Source: Candidatus Thiobius zoothamnicola (GTDB lineage: Bacteria > Pseudomonadota > Gammaproteobacteria > Chromatiales > Chromatiaceae). From it: a stretch of 64,000 nt of DNA. A model generated the notes under the pieces. The model was not told the DNA's origin. It was given only the letters and a program-made list of their open reading frames with translations, and made no database searches. The position numbers were made by a program, and so were the translations under genes. The stretch spans positions 186,001 through 250,000 of the forward strand of contig JAPQLC010000003.1 of NCBI GenBank assembly GCA_030826945.1. Direction: 5' to 3'. How positions within the stretch are numbered: position 1 is the first letter of the stretch; every line of letters starts with the position of its first letter. Positions 21,388 through 31,009 of this stretch are shown piece by piece.

Positions 21388-21819
21388 ATGACAAAGCCAA
21401 TTGAAACCATGTCATCTGAAGAATTGTTCGAACTGGCGGAATTCCGTCGGATTGAAGAAGAGAAAGATGCTCGACAAACGTTAAAGTCGGAACTGGAGGA
21501 GCTACGCAAAGAGCGCCGCGAACTCATTAATCAGCATAAAAAAACGCTGTCTCAGGTTGAAGACAGAATAGAGAAAATACGTGCCAGCCTTTCTTCAACA
21601 CCAGGCGCCTCAAATCGGCTGTCCCGAAGCTCCGGCACCAATATCAGCGCTGTGGTACTGAGCACCCTGGAGACCCATAAAAAAATGAGCACGAAAGAGC
21701 TGCAGGCGGAACTCAATAGCAATGGCGTCGTCGCGGCTAATTTAAGCCAGACTTTGGCCTATCTGAAGCGCCAGGGCAAAATCATCTCTCCTGAGAGAGC
21801 TGTGTATGCGATTGTCTAA
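21388..21819 (+). CDS. Coiled-coil plus winged-helix-like protein, unknown
   Basis: A 143-residue soluble protein. Residues about 10-72 form a highly charged coiled coil (EFRRIEEEKDARQTLKSELE and following). A Ser-rich linker leads to a C-terminal domain of about 60 residues (VVLSTLETHKKMSTKELQAE, then LSQTLAYLKRQGKIISPERA) that reads as a winged helix. The design, an oligomerising coil plus a DNA-binding head, recalls nucleoid-associated or silencing proteins, but there is no H-NS motif. It stands alone between guaB and topA with about 600 bp of leader. Confidence 0.6.
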   Translation: MTKPIETMSSEELFELAEFRRIEEEKDARQTLKSELEELRKERRELINQHKKTLSQVEDRIEKIRASLSSTPGASNRLSRSSGTNISAVVLSTLETHKKMSTKELQAELNSNGVVAANLSQTLAYLKRQGKIISPERAVYAIV

Positions 21820-21847
21820 AGGCAACCTATAGTTTAGAAAACGGATT

Positions 21848-21981
21848 GGCGGCGGAGTCTACAAAATCTGGGAGTATCAAGTAGCGCACAAGGGACATCT
21901 TGGAAATCCAACCATTATCTCAAACGCTATGAAGATATAAGGAAATGTGGCTTCAAACTGTGCTCGGAAGACTCCTCCGCC
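21848..21981. repeat. Inverted repeat around a 108-bp spacer
   Basis: GGCGGCGGAGTCT at 21848-21860 faces AGACTCCTCCGCC at 21969-21981 (one mismatch in 13). No open frame fills the spacer. It could be a decayed small mobile element or a long-range RNA stem after the upstream gene. The remainder of the 21820-22115 gap is featureless. Confidence 0.4.
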
Positions 21982-22115
21982 GATTCAATGCACCCTCCAA
22001 ACACCTGCCTAAATAAAATATACGCTTATTTAGTAGCTATTCTCAATCGCATTTGAAACAGCATTTCAGCACATCAGAAAAGAATCATCGCTCTACCCAT
22101 CCGATACAACCCACT

Positions 22116-22598
22116 TTACCGATGGGTGCTGAAAGAGTAATTCAGATGATAAATATTCCCACCACCCTTCAACACGACCTGAGCCTGCCACTGCATTTGT
22201 CTTTGGGTGCAAAGAGGCAAAATCGTTTCGCCCCGCCATGTCAGCGGTCTTTCTTGCTGAAGAAGAACCCGATTCAAGCCCATCGCCATGTTAATCCCAG
22301 TAATGTCCAAATGAGAGGGTTGCAGAACTGAGTCATCCACCGCAAGATGGATGTTGATTGGCTGCATCAGTGGAATAGGCCTCGGCGTCATGCTCATACG
22401 CAGCTTTCCACCATCAGGCAGAAGTGTTATACAGCTTTGCCGGGAAAGATCGCAGGATGTTTCAATGATCTGATGTTCTGGAAATAATCGTCGCCATTCA
22501 CGGGCGGCAAAGAAAGCCAGGACGGATAGGCATAAAAGCCCTCCGATAATGACATATCTTCCCACCGCCTGATTCAGGTTCCATTGAAAAAATCTCAC
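22116..22598 (-). CDS. Membrane-anchored protein resembling FixH/YtkA-like domains
   Basis: About 160 residues from a GTG start. One N-terminal helix (VIIGGLLCLSVLAFFAA) anchors a periplasmic domain with CDLSRQSC, PIPLMQPINIHLAVDD, ITGINMAMGLNRVLL and a final beta-rich part. The arrangement with MGLNR after a membrane anchor resembles FixH/YtkA-like periplasmic domains, which often relate to copper or cytochrome oxidase assembly. The match is by pattern only. It begins 16 bp after topA ends, so it may be co-transcribed. Confidence 0.5.
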   Translation of the reverse strand: MRFFQWNLNQAVGRYVIIGGLLCLSVLAFFAAREWRRLFPEHQIIETSCDLSRQSCITLLPDGGKLRMSMTPRPIPLMQPINIHLAVDDSVLQPSHLDITGINMAMGLNRVLLQQERPLTWRGETILPLCTQRQMQWQAQVVLKGGGNIYHLNYSFSTHR

Positions 22599-22614
22599 CG
22601 TGACAAGCGCAAAA

Positions 22615-24915
22615 TCATTTTGCGTTCTCTAACAACGCTTCTGGTGCTGAATAAGGTTCGGAAAATGAACAATCCTTTTGCGGACACACTTTCTCACTGC
22701 CACGTTTTTTCGTGGTCTTAATCGTTAATATTGGCCAACCACAACGATGACAAGGTTCAGCAATTGGCTCATCCCAGATGGCATAATCACATTTCGGGTA
22801 CGTTGAGCAGGAGTAAAACACTTTGCCGCGACGGGATTTCCGTTGCATCAAAGTGCCTTTATGACATGCCGGGCATTTGACGCCAGTATCTTTCGGTTTC
22901 TCCAATGGTTCAATATAACGACATTTGGGGTAACCGGAACAACCAATGAATTTACCGTAACGACCTTGTTTGAAAATCAGTTCAGAACCACACTGAGGAC
23001 AATCCCGACCGACTTTCTCCGGTTCAGCGCTTTCACCACCATCCTCATGTAAATTGCGCGTGTAATCACATTCCGGGTAATTCGTGCAACCGATAAATCG
23101 CCCGTTACGCCCTAAACGGATGGAAAGTTGGTTGCCGCATTTCGGACATTTCTCATCGATCTTTTCTTGCGTGACATCTGAGCGCCGAACATTCTTTTCC
23201 GTATCATCAACACGACTTTTAAAAGGTTGCCAGAATTTCTCCAATAAGGGCACCCACTCTTGTTCCCCTCGTGACACAGCATCCAATTCATCTTCCAATT
23301 TAGCCGTGAAATCATAATCAACATACTGAGTGAAATAGTTGATCAGGAATTTATTCACAATGCGGCCCACATCCGTCGGATGAAAACGCTTTTTCGCTAA
23401 TTCAACATACTCACGATCCTGCAAGGTGGAAATAATAGAAGCGTAAGTCGATGGACGACCAATACCATATTCCTCCAGCGCTTTAACCAAAGTCGCTTCT
23501 GAGTAACGCGGCGGCGGCTCAGTAAAATGTTGCTCGGGGCGGATCGCGAGCAGCGGAACCTGTTCCCCCTTGCGCAAAGGTGGCAGCATTTTTTCGTCAT
23601 TATCACCTGGTTTGGCATCATCAACGCCTTCCTGATAAACCTGGATAAAACCCGGATTCGTGATGACTGAGCCATTAGCGCGAAAGATATGGCCTTCTCC
23701 CGCCGCCAGATCGACAGCAACCGTATCAATCGTGGCATGGATCATCTGGCAAGCCAAAGTGCGCTTCCAGATCAGACGATACAGCTTAAGCTGATCCGCG
23801 TTCAGATAAGATTGTAATGCTTCCGGCATCTGTAAAATGGAAGTGGGCCGGATCGCCTCATGCGCTTCCTGAGCGTTTTTCGCTTTGGTGCGATAATGGC
23901 GAGGCTTGTCCGGGCAATTTTCCTTGCCGTACTTCTTTTCAATATAGCCACGCAATTCCTCAACCGCTTCATTGGCCAGATGAACGGAATCGGTGCGCAT
24001 ATAAGTAATCAACCCCACTGCACCCGAACCGATATCAACCCCTTCGTACAATTGCTGGGCGATTCGCATGGTGCGTTGCGCGGTGAAACCCAGTTTGCGC
24101 GATGCTTCCTGTTGCAGGGTTGAGGTGGTGAATGGCGCGGCAGGATGACGTTTACGTTGCTTTTTTTCAACCTTGATCACATCCATCTTGCCTTGCGCGG
24201 CTTGCTGGATGTCGGATTCGATTTTCGCGGCGCGCTCTGCGTTCTCAATGGAGAATTGACTGAGTTTATCGCCAGCAAAATGCGTCAATCGAGCGCTGAA
24301 TTTTTGCTCGCCTTTCTCCGAGTCCGCTTCAACCGTCCAATATTCACGCGTTTTAAACGCTTCAATCTCCGCTTCGCGTTCGACAATCAAACGTAACGCA
24401 GGGCTTTGCACCCGACCTGCGGAAAGTCCCCGACGCACTTTTTTCCATAATAAGGGGGACAAATTGAACCCAACCAGATAATCCAATGCACGTCGCGCTT
24501 GCTGGGCATTGACCAAATCCATGGATAGTTCGCGTGGATGGGCGACGGCATCCTGCACAGCTCTTTTGGTGATTTCGTTGAAGACGACCCGGTGTACGAC
24601 CTTATCTTTCAGTCTTTTACGATTTCGGAGTAACTCATATAAATGCCACGAGATCGCCTCGCCTTCACGATCCGGGTCAGTCGCCAGATAAAGGGCATCT
24701 GCCTTTTTTAGCTTTTCTGTGATGGCCTTGACGTGTTTGTCGTTACGTTCAATGGCCTGATATTTCATGGCGAAATCATGCTCTGGATCAACCGCACCTT
24801 CTTTAGGCACCAGATCACGCACATGCCCATAGGAAGCCAGCACATCAAACTCTTTGCCAAGATATTTCTTAATCGTTTTCGCTTTGGCGGGCGACTCAAC
24901 AATGATCAAGTTCAT
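22615..24915 (-). CDS. topA: DNA topoisomerase I
   Basis: A 766-residue type IA topoisomerase that relaxes negative supercoils. The Toprim domain starts with LIIVESPAKAKTIKKYLG and contains DPDREGEAI. The active-site segment is GLITYMRTDS with the catalytic Tyr. The C-terminal tail has four Cys4 zinc-ribbon-like modules beginning CPKCG, CPQCG, CPACH and CHRCG. Shorter than the E. coli enzyme but typical for many gammaproteobacteria. smg lies just upstream on the same strand. Confidence 0.97.
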   Translation of the reverse strand: MNLIIVESPAKAKTIKKYLGKEFDVLASYGHVRDLVPKEGAVDPEHDFAMKYQAIERNDKHVKAITEKLKKADALYLATDPDREGEAISWHLYELLRNRKRLKDKVVHRVVFNEITKRAVQDAVAHPRELSMDLVNAQQARRALDYLVGFNLSPLLWKKVRRGLSAGRVQSPALRLIVEREAEIEAFKTREYWTVEADSEKGEQKFSARLTHFAGDKLSQFSIENAERAAKIESDIQQAAQGKMDVIKVEKKQRKRHPAAPFTTSTLQQEASRKLGFTAQRTMRIAQQLYEGVDIGSGAVGLITYMRTDSVHLANEAVEELRGYIEKKYGKENCPDKPRHYRTKAKNAQEAHEAIRPTSILQMPEALQSYLNADQLKLYRLIWKRTLACQMIHATIDTVAVDLAAGEGHIFRANGSVITNPGFIQVYQEGVDDAKPGDNDEKMLPPLRKGEQVPLLAIRPEQHFTEPPPRYSEATLVKALEEYGIGRPSTYASIISTLQDREYVELAKKRFHPTDVGRIVNKFLINYFTQYVDYDFTAKLEDELDAVSRGEQEWVPLLEKFWQPFKSRVDDTEKNVRRSDVTQEKIDEKCPKCGNQLSIRLGRNGRFIGCTNYPECDYTRNLHEDGGESAEPEKVGRDCPQCGSELIFKQGRYGKFIGCSGYPKCRYIEPLEKPKDTGVKCPACHKGTLMQRKSRRGKVFYSCSTYPKCDYAIWDEPIAEPCHRCGWPILTIKTTKKRGSEKVCPQKDCSFSEPYSAPEALLENAK

Positions 24916-24936
24916 CCGTACAAATAATTCCGCGCG

Positions 24937-25422
24937 TTAATGAATGTAAGTAGGTTCACCATAATAGACAAGATCTTCCATCAATGAAAAAGCCAACTCC
25001 TGGCCAGGTTGATTCAACAAGACCAGTAATACCACCCATTGCACATCATCGACGTTTAACTCGGGTGTTTCAATTGCCATGCAGCGCTCAATCACCAACT
25101 CCCGACTAAGCGGAGCCAAAATACCGGCTTGCTCCAATTTCAACAATAAACTTTGTATCGATAAATCAATTTTGCGCTGTTCTTGCTCGCTATAAAAACG
25201 GATTGAATGCTCACTCGGCGCCATATATTCATATTCCGCCAGATTTTTCTGTTGCCAAGCCAATTCGTCCAACCAATCGAAAGCCTTATGCACTTCGCTC
25301 TGGGCAAACCCGGCTTCAAGCAGTTCTTCTTCAAGGATAACCTGATCTGCGGGCACAGACTCTTCTCTATCCATGTAGTTTTCATAGATATAAATCAAAA
25401 CATCAATCAGGTTCTCGGTCAT
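24937..25422 (-). CDS. smg: DUF494 family protein Smg
   Basis: The start is taken at ATG 25422 (AGGAAA upstream), giving 161 residues (MTENLIDVLIYIYENYMD...). The frame is open to 25509 but the extra residues are not family-like. Conserved parts are RFYSEQEQRKID, ELVIERCMAIE and VVLLVLLNQPGQE. The function is unknown. Linkage to topA matches the gammaproteobacterial smg-topA neighbourhood; the usual dprA is missing here. Confidence 0.88.
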   Translation of the reverse strand: MTENLIDVLIYIYENYMDREESVPADQVILEEELLEAGFAQSEVHKAFDWLDELAWQQKNLAEYEYMAPSEHSIRFYSEQEQRKIDLSIQSLLLKLEQAGILAPLSRELVIERCMAIETPELNVDDVQWVVLLVLLNQPGQELAFSLMEDLVYYGEPTYIH

Positions 25423-25966
25423 GACAATGAATTTCCTATTAGCGCACGGATGAAACACCCACTCAGGGCGGATGATACATGACCTTGCCATCCCAACAAC
25501 AGCAATCACCGTATTCTGAAACCCGCTCAGGCTTTAAATAGCGCGGGACATAACTGCGCCTCAAACATTGATCAAACCTGCAAATTGATTGAGCGCAAGC
25601 CTGAACGCACTCGTTCACCCATGCGTCATCATTTAATCCATTAATGCTAACTTGATGGTATATTTCAATCTTAAATCACCATAAAAATACGTAACTTGGT
25701 CGAAAACCCATATTTTGGCGGCCCGCTATCACAACAACCGCCTGACGGATGGCAATCAAAACAGAATTTACGCGTTTAATTTGTGCGTAAAGTCATCGTT
25801 ATGCCGCAATCCCCCGAAATGACGAAGATTTGATTTAGACTGCCGAACCACCAATTCCTCAAAAAAACTGTTGGGACAGTGGCGAAGAAACACTGCCTTT
25901 ATGCATGATGCATCCCGTAGTTAAGTGGCACATCAATTGCTTTAAAACTGTTTTGTTTGATCACAT

Positions 25967-26064
25967 CATGCCCGCGCAGGCGGAAATCCATCACATTGAC
26001 GCCAAAGAGGTTGATTTTGATGGAACCCGCCCGCCACCCTCGCGTAAGCGTGGAACGGGAATGA
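25967..26064. repeat. Degenerate inverted-repeat element in the smg/aapQ gap
   Basis: CATGCCCGCGCAGGCGGAAA followed by TCCATCA near 25967-25993 is mirrored loosely by TGATGGA...CCCGCCCGCC...GGAACGGGAATGAC to 26064. This is the familiar form of a dispersed non-coding element in proteobacteria (CCCGCGCAGGCGGGAATCC / GGGAATGAC) in a decayed state. The remaining bases from 25423 to 26113 show nothing else. Confidence 0.5.
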
Positions 26065-26113
26065 CAACAAAACTCAACCTCTTGAAGACACTGACTCTAA
26101 AGCAACATTAACC

Positions 26114-27295
26114 ATGAATCCCGCCCGAACCACCCTTCAAAAACACGCCTTCTTCAATAATCCACATTATCGCGCCATCATTTATCAATTGCTGTTGTTG
26201 CTCGGACTCGGCGTGTTCTTTTACAACATCATCACCAATACGCTGGCCAATATGGAGGCCAGAGGCATCAAAAGCGGTTTTGATTTTCTGTTCAGCACGG
26301 CAGGGTTCGATATCTTGATGTCTTTGATCCCTTATGACGCCACCCACACTTATGGAAAAACCTTTTTTGTTGGCTTGCTAAACACGATTTTGGTGGGCGT
26401 CATTGGTATTGCCCTTTCAACTCTGGTTGGCTTTTTGATGGGCGTCGCCCACTTTTCGCAAAACTGGTTAGTCCGCAAGCTGGCCGTCGTTTATGTTGAG
26501 ACTTTTCGCAATATCCCATTGCTCTTGCAGATTTTTTTCTGGTATTTCGCTGTTTTATCGGCCTTGCCGAGCGCCCGGCAAAGTTTATCGCTTGGCGAAT
26601 CTATTTTCCTCAATGTACGCGGCTTATATCTGCCCAAGCTGATCAATGAACCAGGTTCCCTTTGGGTCTATGCCGCATTGGGTTTGGCGATTATCGCCAT
26701 TTTCATCTTGCGCCGTTGGGCCACGAGTCGACAGCAGAAAACGGGCGAACAATGGCCCGTTTTTCGTATCAGCTTATTCATTTTATTTGGCTTGCCACTA
26801 CTCGCCTCATTACTCGCTGGCATCCCCTTTTCCTGGGAATCTCCGGTATTGAAAGGCTTTAACTTTCGCGGCGGTATCACAGTAATACCTGAATTAATCG
26901 CGCTTGCGCTGGCATTGACGGTTTACACGGGCGCATTCATTGCGGAGGCGGTTCGAGCGGGCATCCAATCCGTATCACATGGGCAAACTGAAGCGGCACG
27001 CAGTTTAGGCATGCCAGAAAACCGGATTATGTCCCTGATCGTTGTCCCACAAGCGATGCGCGTTATCGTGCCTTTATTGAATAGCGAGTATCAAAGCCTG
27101 GTGAAAAATTCCACTTTGGCGACTGCAATAGGCTACCCGGACTTGTTCACCGTTTTTGTTGGCACATCACTTAACCAAACCGGTCAGGCCATTGAAATCA
27201 TCTTCATGACGATGGCCGTTTACTTCACTTTCAATATGTTCATTTCATTCTGTATGAACCTATTGAACCGGAAAGTCGCCATCGTCACCCGATAA
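26114..27295 (+). CDS. aapQ: Polar amino-acid ABC transporter permease, AapQ-like
   Basis: A 393-residue inner-membrane permease. The N-terminal helix region is followed by the HAAA-type permease domain: LLNTILVGVIGIALSTLVGF, VYVETFRNIPLLLQIFFWYF and the EAA-loop EAVRAGIQSVSHGQTEAARSLGM. The very long periplasmic/loop insert between the halves is typical of AapQ/GltJ-type proteins. It is first of a tight three-gene operon (19- and 5-bp gaps). Confidence 0.9.
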   Translation: MNPARTTLQKHAFFNNPHYRAIIYQLLLLLGLGVFFYNIITNTLANMEARGIKSGFDFLFSTAGFDILMSLIPYDATHTYGKTFFVGLLNTILVGVIGIALSTLVGFLMGVAHFSQNWLVRKLAVVYVETFRNIPLLLQIFFWYFAVLSALPSARQSLSLGESIFLNVRGLYLPKLINEPGSLWVYAALGLAIIAIFILRRWATSRQQKTGEQWPVFRISLFILFGLPLLASLLAGIPFSWESPVLKGFNFRGGITVIPELIALALALTVYTGAFIAEAVRAGIQSVSHGQTEAARSLGMPENRIMSLIVVPQAMRVIVPLLNSEYQSLVKNSTLATAIGYPDLFTVFVGTSLNQTGQAIEIIFMTMAVYFTFNMFISFCMNLLNRKVAIVTR

Positions 27296-27314
27296 CCGAC
27301 ATCAAAGATTAAAC

Positions 27315-28412
27315 ATGCAGACATTCACCCCATCACCTCACCAGCCCGCTCCAATAAAAACCACAGGCATTGCGGCATGGATCAAAAGCAATCTGTTTTC
27401 TTCCATACCGAGTACGCTACTCACTTTCATGATTATTTATGTTCTGGCAAATATTCTGCCGGGTTTGATCGACTGGCTGTTTATCTCCGCAAACTGGATT
27501 GGCGAAACACAGGATGATTGCACGAAAGAAGGTGCCTGTTGGGTGTTTGTCAACGCCTGGTCACAACAGTCCATTTATGGCAGCTACCCAACGGATGAGC
27601 TTTGGCGCGTCAACTTATGCCTGGCATTGCTCACAGCGATCATCGTATCCTCCTATCTGCTGGACAAAAGTCTGCGCGCTAAAATCAGCGTGCCTTTATT
27701 TTTGCTCTTTCCTTTCATTTGCATCCTGTTACTGGATGGCTCCTACATCGGCCTGGAAAAAATCAGCACGGATTTCTGGGGCGGCTTCTCGCTGAATGTA
27801 TTACTGGCCGCCGCCAGTATTATTATTGCCTTTCCACTGGGGTTTATTTGGGCGTTAGGTCGGCAATCCCATATGCCGTTCGCACGCAGCGTCAGTATCG
27901 TATTGATTGAATTTTTTCGTGGCGTCCCCGTCCTCGCCTTGTTTTTTATGGGATCCGTGATGCTTCCGTTATTCTTTCCCGAAGGCACGAACGTGGACAA
28001 GTTATTGCGGGTATGGATTGTGTTGATCCTGTTCATGTCCGGCTATATGGCGGAAGTGTATCGCGGTGGTCTACAAGCGATACCACATGGACAATATGAA
28101 GCAGCAGATTCATTGGGCCTTGGCTATTGGCAGAAAACCTTGCTGATCATTTTCCCCCAAGTGGTCAAAATATCCATGCCGAATATTCTGGCAACTTTTG
28201 TCATGCTGTTTAAAAACACCACATTTCTGCTCATCATCGGTATTTTTGAAATGCTGAGCACCACCCAGACCGCGTTGAGCAACTCATATTGGCTGGGAGG
28301 ATATGCGGCGGAAGGTTACATTTTTGTCGCTATCGTCTTCTGGACTTGTTGTTTTGGCATGTCAATGCTGGCCGCATCCATTGAACGTCAATTAGATACG
28401 GTAAAGAGATAA
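27315..28412 (+). CDS. aapM: Polar amino-acid ABC transporter permease, AapM-like
   Basis: A 365-residue permease, partner of the preceding gene. It has [40 protein letters not shown] and the EAA loop [23 protein letters not shown], then the ATPase-facing [15 protein letters not shown] periplasmic Cys-rich loop ([12 protein letters not shown]) near residue 70 is also seen in AapM relatives. Co-transcribed. Confidence 0.9.
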   Translation: MQTFTPSPHQPAPIKTTGIAAWIKSNLFSSIPSTLLTFMIIYVLANILPGLIDWLFISANWIGETQDDCTKEGACWVFVNAWSQQSIYGSYPTDELWRVNLCLALLTAIIVSSYLLDKSLRAKISVPLFLLFPFICILLLDGSYIGLEKISTDFWGGFSLNVLLAAASIIIAFPLGFIWALGRQSHMPFARSVSIVLIEFFRGVPVLALFFMGSVMLPLFFPEGTNVDKLLRVWIVLILFMSGYMAEVYRGGLQAIPHGQYEAADSLGLGYWQKTLLIIFPQVVKISMPNILATFVMLFKNTTFLLIIGIFEMLSTTQTALSNSYWLGGYAAEGYIFVAIVFWTCCFGMSMLAASIERQLDTVKR

Positions 28413-28417
28413 AACCT

Positions 28418-29188
28418 ATGCATCATTCAGCTTCAAACCCGATGGACAAAAACCAAGAAATCATCACGATTTGTGATTTAAATAAATGGTATGGCGACTT
28501 CCATGTACTCAAGAATATCAATTTAACCGTACGCAAAGGCGAACGCATCGTTATCTGCGGGCCATCCGGTTCAGGTAAATCGACCTTGATTCGCTGCATC
28601 AATCGCCTGGAGGAATTTCAAAAAGGCTCTCTCGTGGTTGATGGCGTGGAAATGATTGAAGATGTCAAAAACATTGAAACCATCCGACGTGAAGTAGGCA
28701 TGGTCTTCCAGCATTTCAACCTGTTCCCCCACCTCACCATCTTGGAGAACTTATGTTTAGGGCCGATCTGGGTACATAAAAAACCCAAAGCCGAAGCTGA
28801 AGCGACCGCCATGCAATACCTGGAACGGGTTCAAATTCCGGATCAAGCCAACAAATACCCGGGACAGCTTTCCGGCGGCCAACAGCAACGCGTGGCGATC
28901 GCGCGATCCTTATGCATGCACCCTAAAATCATGCTGTTTGATGAACCCACCTCAGCGCTTGACCCGGAAATGATCAAGGAAGTGCTGGATGTCATGATCG
29001 AACTGGCTGAAGAAGGCATGACCATGTTATGCGTCACTCATGAGATGGGCTTCGCCAAAAAAGTGGCTGACCGGGTGATTTTCATGGATGTCGGCGAAAT
29101 TGTCGAACAAAATGCGCCGAATCAGTTTTTCACCAACCCGCAAGTTGACCGGACGCAGAAATTTCTTCAACAAATTCTGAATCATTAG
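28418..29188 (+). CDS. aapP: Polar amino-acid ABC transporter ATP-binding protein, AapP-like
   Basis: A 256-residue ATPase. Walker A is GPSGSGKST, the Q-loop is [11 protein letters not shown], the signature is [15 protein letters not shown] and Walker B is [15 protein letters not shown], followed by the H-loop VTHEMGFA. All catalytic elements are intact. The first Met may be the internal one (MDKNQE at 28442). Nothing encoding a periplasmic binding protein (AapJ) is found before or after this three-gene unit. Confidence 0.94.
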   Translation: MHHSASNPMDKNQEIITICDLNKWYGDFHVLKNINLTVRKGERIVICGPSGSGKSTLIRCINRLEEFQKGSLVVDGVEMIEDVKNIETIRREVGMVFQHFNLFPHLTILENLCLGPIWVHKKPKAEAEATAMQYLERVQIPDQANKYPGQLSGGQQQRVAIARSLCMHPKIMLFDEPTSALDPEMIKEVLDVMIELAEEGMTMLCVTHEMGFAKKVADRVIFMDVGEIVEQNAPNQFFTNPQVDRTQKFLQQILNH

Positions 29189-29271
29189 CCCAAACTCAAC
29201 ATCACCCAAACCACCAGCTCCAAATAACTTGCTGACCCAATACCTCGCATGCGCGAGCACCGGAACCTAAT

Positions 29272-30153
29272 ATGGAGATCCCCTGGCGAACCATCATCAA
29301 GCAGATCCCATCGCAAAATCACGCCGACTTTACTTCAATGTCGCCTGAATCAATCAGCGGCGGATGCATCAATCAGGCTTTTAAACTTACCGGCGGCCAA
29401 CAAACCTGGTTTGTCAAAATCAATACCGCAGCTTCACTGGACATGTTTGAAAGCGAAGCCGCCGGGCTGAAAATGCTGGCAGGAACCCAAACCTTACGCA
29501 CCCCGCAAATCCTTGGCACAGGTATCGCGGATACCTGCAGCTACATTGCAATGGAATATATCCAACCCGGAAAACGGACACCACATAGCCAAATATTGGC
29601 GGGTAAACAACTGGCCGCCATGCATCAGTGCCAACAAAAGCCATTTGGCTGGCCCCGAAATAACAATATTGGCTCCACGCGACAACCTAATACGTGGCGT
29701 AGCGACTGGGTTGAATTCTGGCGTAAAGAACGTCTTGGCTTCCAATTGCAACTCGCTGCACGAAAAGGCTATGGGGGACGCTTGCAAAAAACGGGGGAAC
29801 AACTGCTCAGCCGGTTCGCCGCGTTAATTGATCACGCGCCTTGCGCCTCCTTACTGCACGGCGATTTATGGGGAGGCAACATTTTATTTGACCGACAAGG
29901 CGATCCGGTGATTTTCGATCCGGCGACGTATTATGGTGATCGCGAAGCCGATATCGCCATGACCGAATTATTCGGTGGATTTAACGCCGACTTTTATGCA
30001 GCTTATCAAAATGTCTGGCCTCTAGATTCAGGCTACGCCATCCGCAAAACCTTATACAATCTGTACCACATCTTGAATCATATGAACCTGTTTGGCGGCA
30101 GCTATTATACGCAAGCCCAGAACATGCTTGACCGTCTATTGGCGGAGTGCTGA
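29272..30153 (+). CDS. Fructosamine kinase family protein
   Basis: A 293-residue kinase-like protein of the fructosamine-3-kinase family (YniA type), which phosphorylates ketoamines on glycated proteins or small molecules. The ATP-site Lys is in WFVKIN. The catalytic loop is LLHGDLWGGNILF and the metal-binding segment is IFDPATYYGDREADIAMTEL. The Gly-rich start is SISGGCINQAF. The length is usual for the family. It lies 84 bp after the transporter on the same strand, without evidence of a functional tie. Confidence 0.92.
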   Translation: MEIPWRTIIKQIPSQNHADFTSMSPESISGGCINQAFKLTGGQQTWFVKINTAASLDMFESEAAGLKMLAGTQTLRTPQILGTGIADTCSYIAMEYIQPGKRTPHSQILAGKQLAAMHQCQQKPFGWPRNNNIGSTRQPNTWRSDWVEFWRKERLGFQLQLAARKGYGGRLQKTGEQLLSRFAALIDHAPCASLLHGDLWGGNILFDRQGDPVIFDPATYYGDREADIAMTELFGGFNADFYAAYQNVWPLDSGYAIRKTLYNLYHILNHMNLFGGSYYTQAQNMLDRLLAEC

Positions 30154-30185
30154 AATAAGCCAGCATCATTATTACTGATTCGAAG

Positions 30186-30743
30186 ATGAACAAGCTTTCT
30201 CAACAAGAAGACGTTTACGATGCCTTGGTTGAAAATTCTGACGAAGACTGGCTGCTTGGATTAATTGCATTTGCAGTAATTGAAGAGCAAAAGATTGAAT
30301 GGATCAAACACCAATTTGAAAATACCGGAGCCAAGCCAACTGATGAAGAAATTACAAAATGGTATGAACAGCAAACGAAAGGTACGCTGATACGCGCAAA
30401 AGATATTGCTGAGAATCAGTTGGAAGATCATCTCAATGAAGTAATGTACGCAGTTTTAGAAGATTATAAGCAGGAAGTCGCCGAAGGTGCCATTATCAAT
30501 GAAATACAAAATCTGAAAGAATTCCAAGAGGCGACAAAAAATATAGTCATCAAGGAAATGAAGAACTCAAAAGCATTCTGGCCCCAATTTGGTATAAATG
30601 TGGTCGGAGGTGTTGTAAGCGCACTTCTTTTCGCCGCTTTATTGGCGGTAATAGCATTCTTTGTCATTACGGATAGCTCGCCTGCGCAAATTGGCACCGA
30701 ATTGCGCAAACAAATGGAACCCAATCAACATGTTGAAGAATAA
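30186..30743 (+). CDS. Hypothetical C-tail-anchored protein
   Basis: A 185-residue acidic protein. About 135 residues of mainly helical soluble domain (EDWLLGLIAFAVIEEQKIEWI, KWYEQQTKGTLIRAKDIAE) are followed by one membrane helix (VVSALLFAALLAVIAFFVI) and a short tail, so it is probably anchored with the N-domain in the cytoplasm. Base composition is more AT-rich than its neighbours. It looks like a family I have seen in accessory loci, with no known function. Confidence 0.6.
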   Translation: MNKLSQQEDVYDALVENSDEDWLLGLIAFAVIEEQKIEWIKHQFENTGAKPTDEEITKWYEQQTKGTLIRAKDIAENQLEDHLNEVMYAVLEDYKQEVAEGAIINEIQNLKEFQEATKNIVIKEMKNSKAFWPQFGINVVGGVVSALLFAALLAVIAFFVITDSSPAQIGTELRKQMEPNQHVEE

Positions 30744-30747
30744 AATC

Positions 30748-30996
30748 ATGCCCTATAGAAGAGCCGCCTTAGCCGCATCCGAGATTCTTAGAAATAACCC
30801 CAACAACAGCAAAGCGGCAAGAACCGCAAATGGCTCAGCTTTATCGCGTCGGCAAATCAGCACGAAAAAAGTAAAAACGAGCAATGCAGTTGCCAAAGCA
30901 TTAAGCAATATCCGTTTCAACAAAGCCGCACAAATTTCTGCCGAATCTACACTAATACGGAAATCCCGGCTGAAAAAAACAAACCATAATCATTAA
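30748..30996 (+). CDS. Possible small very basic protein
   Basis: An ATG at 30748, 4 bp after the preceding stop and with GAAGAA upstream, opens 82 codons. The product is strongly basic and Ser/Asn-rich (MPYRRAALAASEILRNNP... to the tail LIRKSRLKKTNHNH) without a hydrophobic segment. An in-frame ATG at 30730 would overlap the previous gene. It is either a nucleic-acid-binding companion of the tail-anchored protein or a chance frame. Confidence 0.4.
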   Translation: MPYRRAALAASEILRNNPNNSKAARTANGSALSRRQISTKKVKTSNAVAKALSNIRFNKAAQISAESTLIRKSRLKKTNHNH

Positions 30997-31009
30997 ACTA
31001 AGGCAACCA

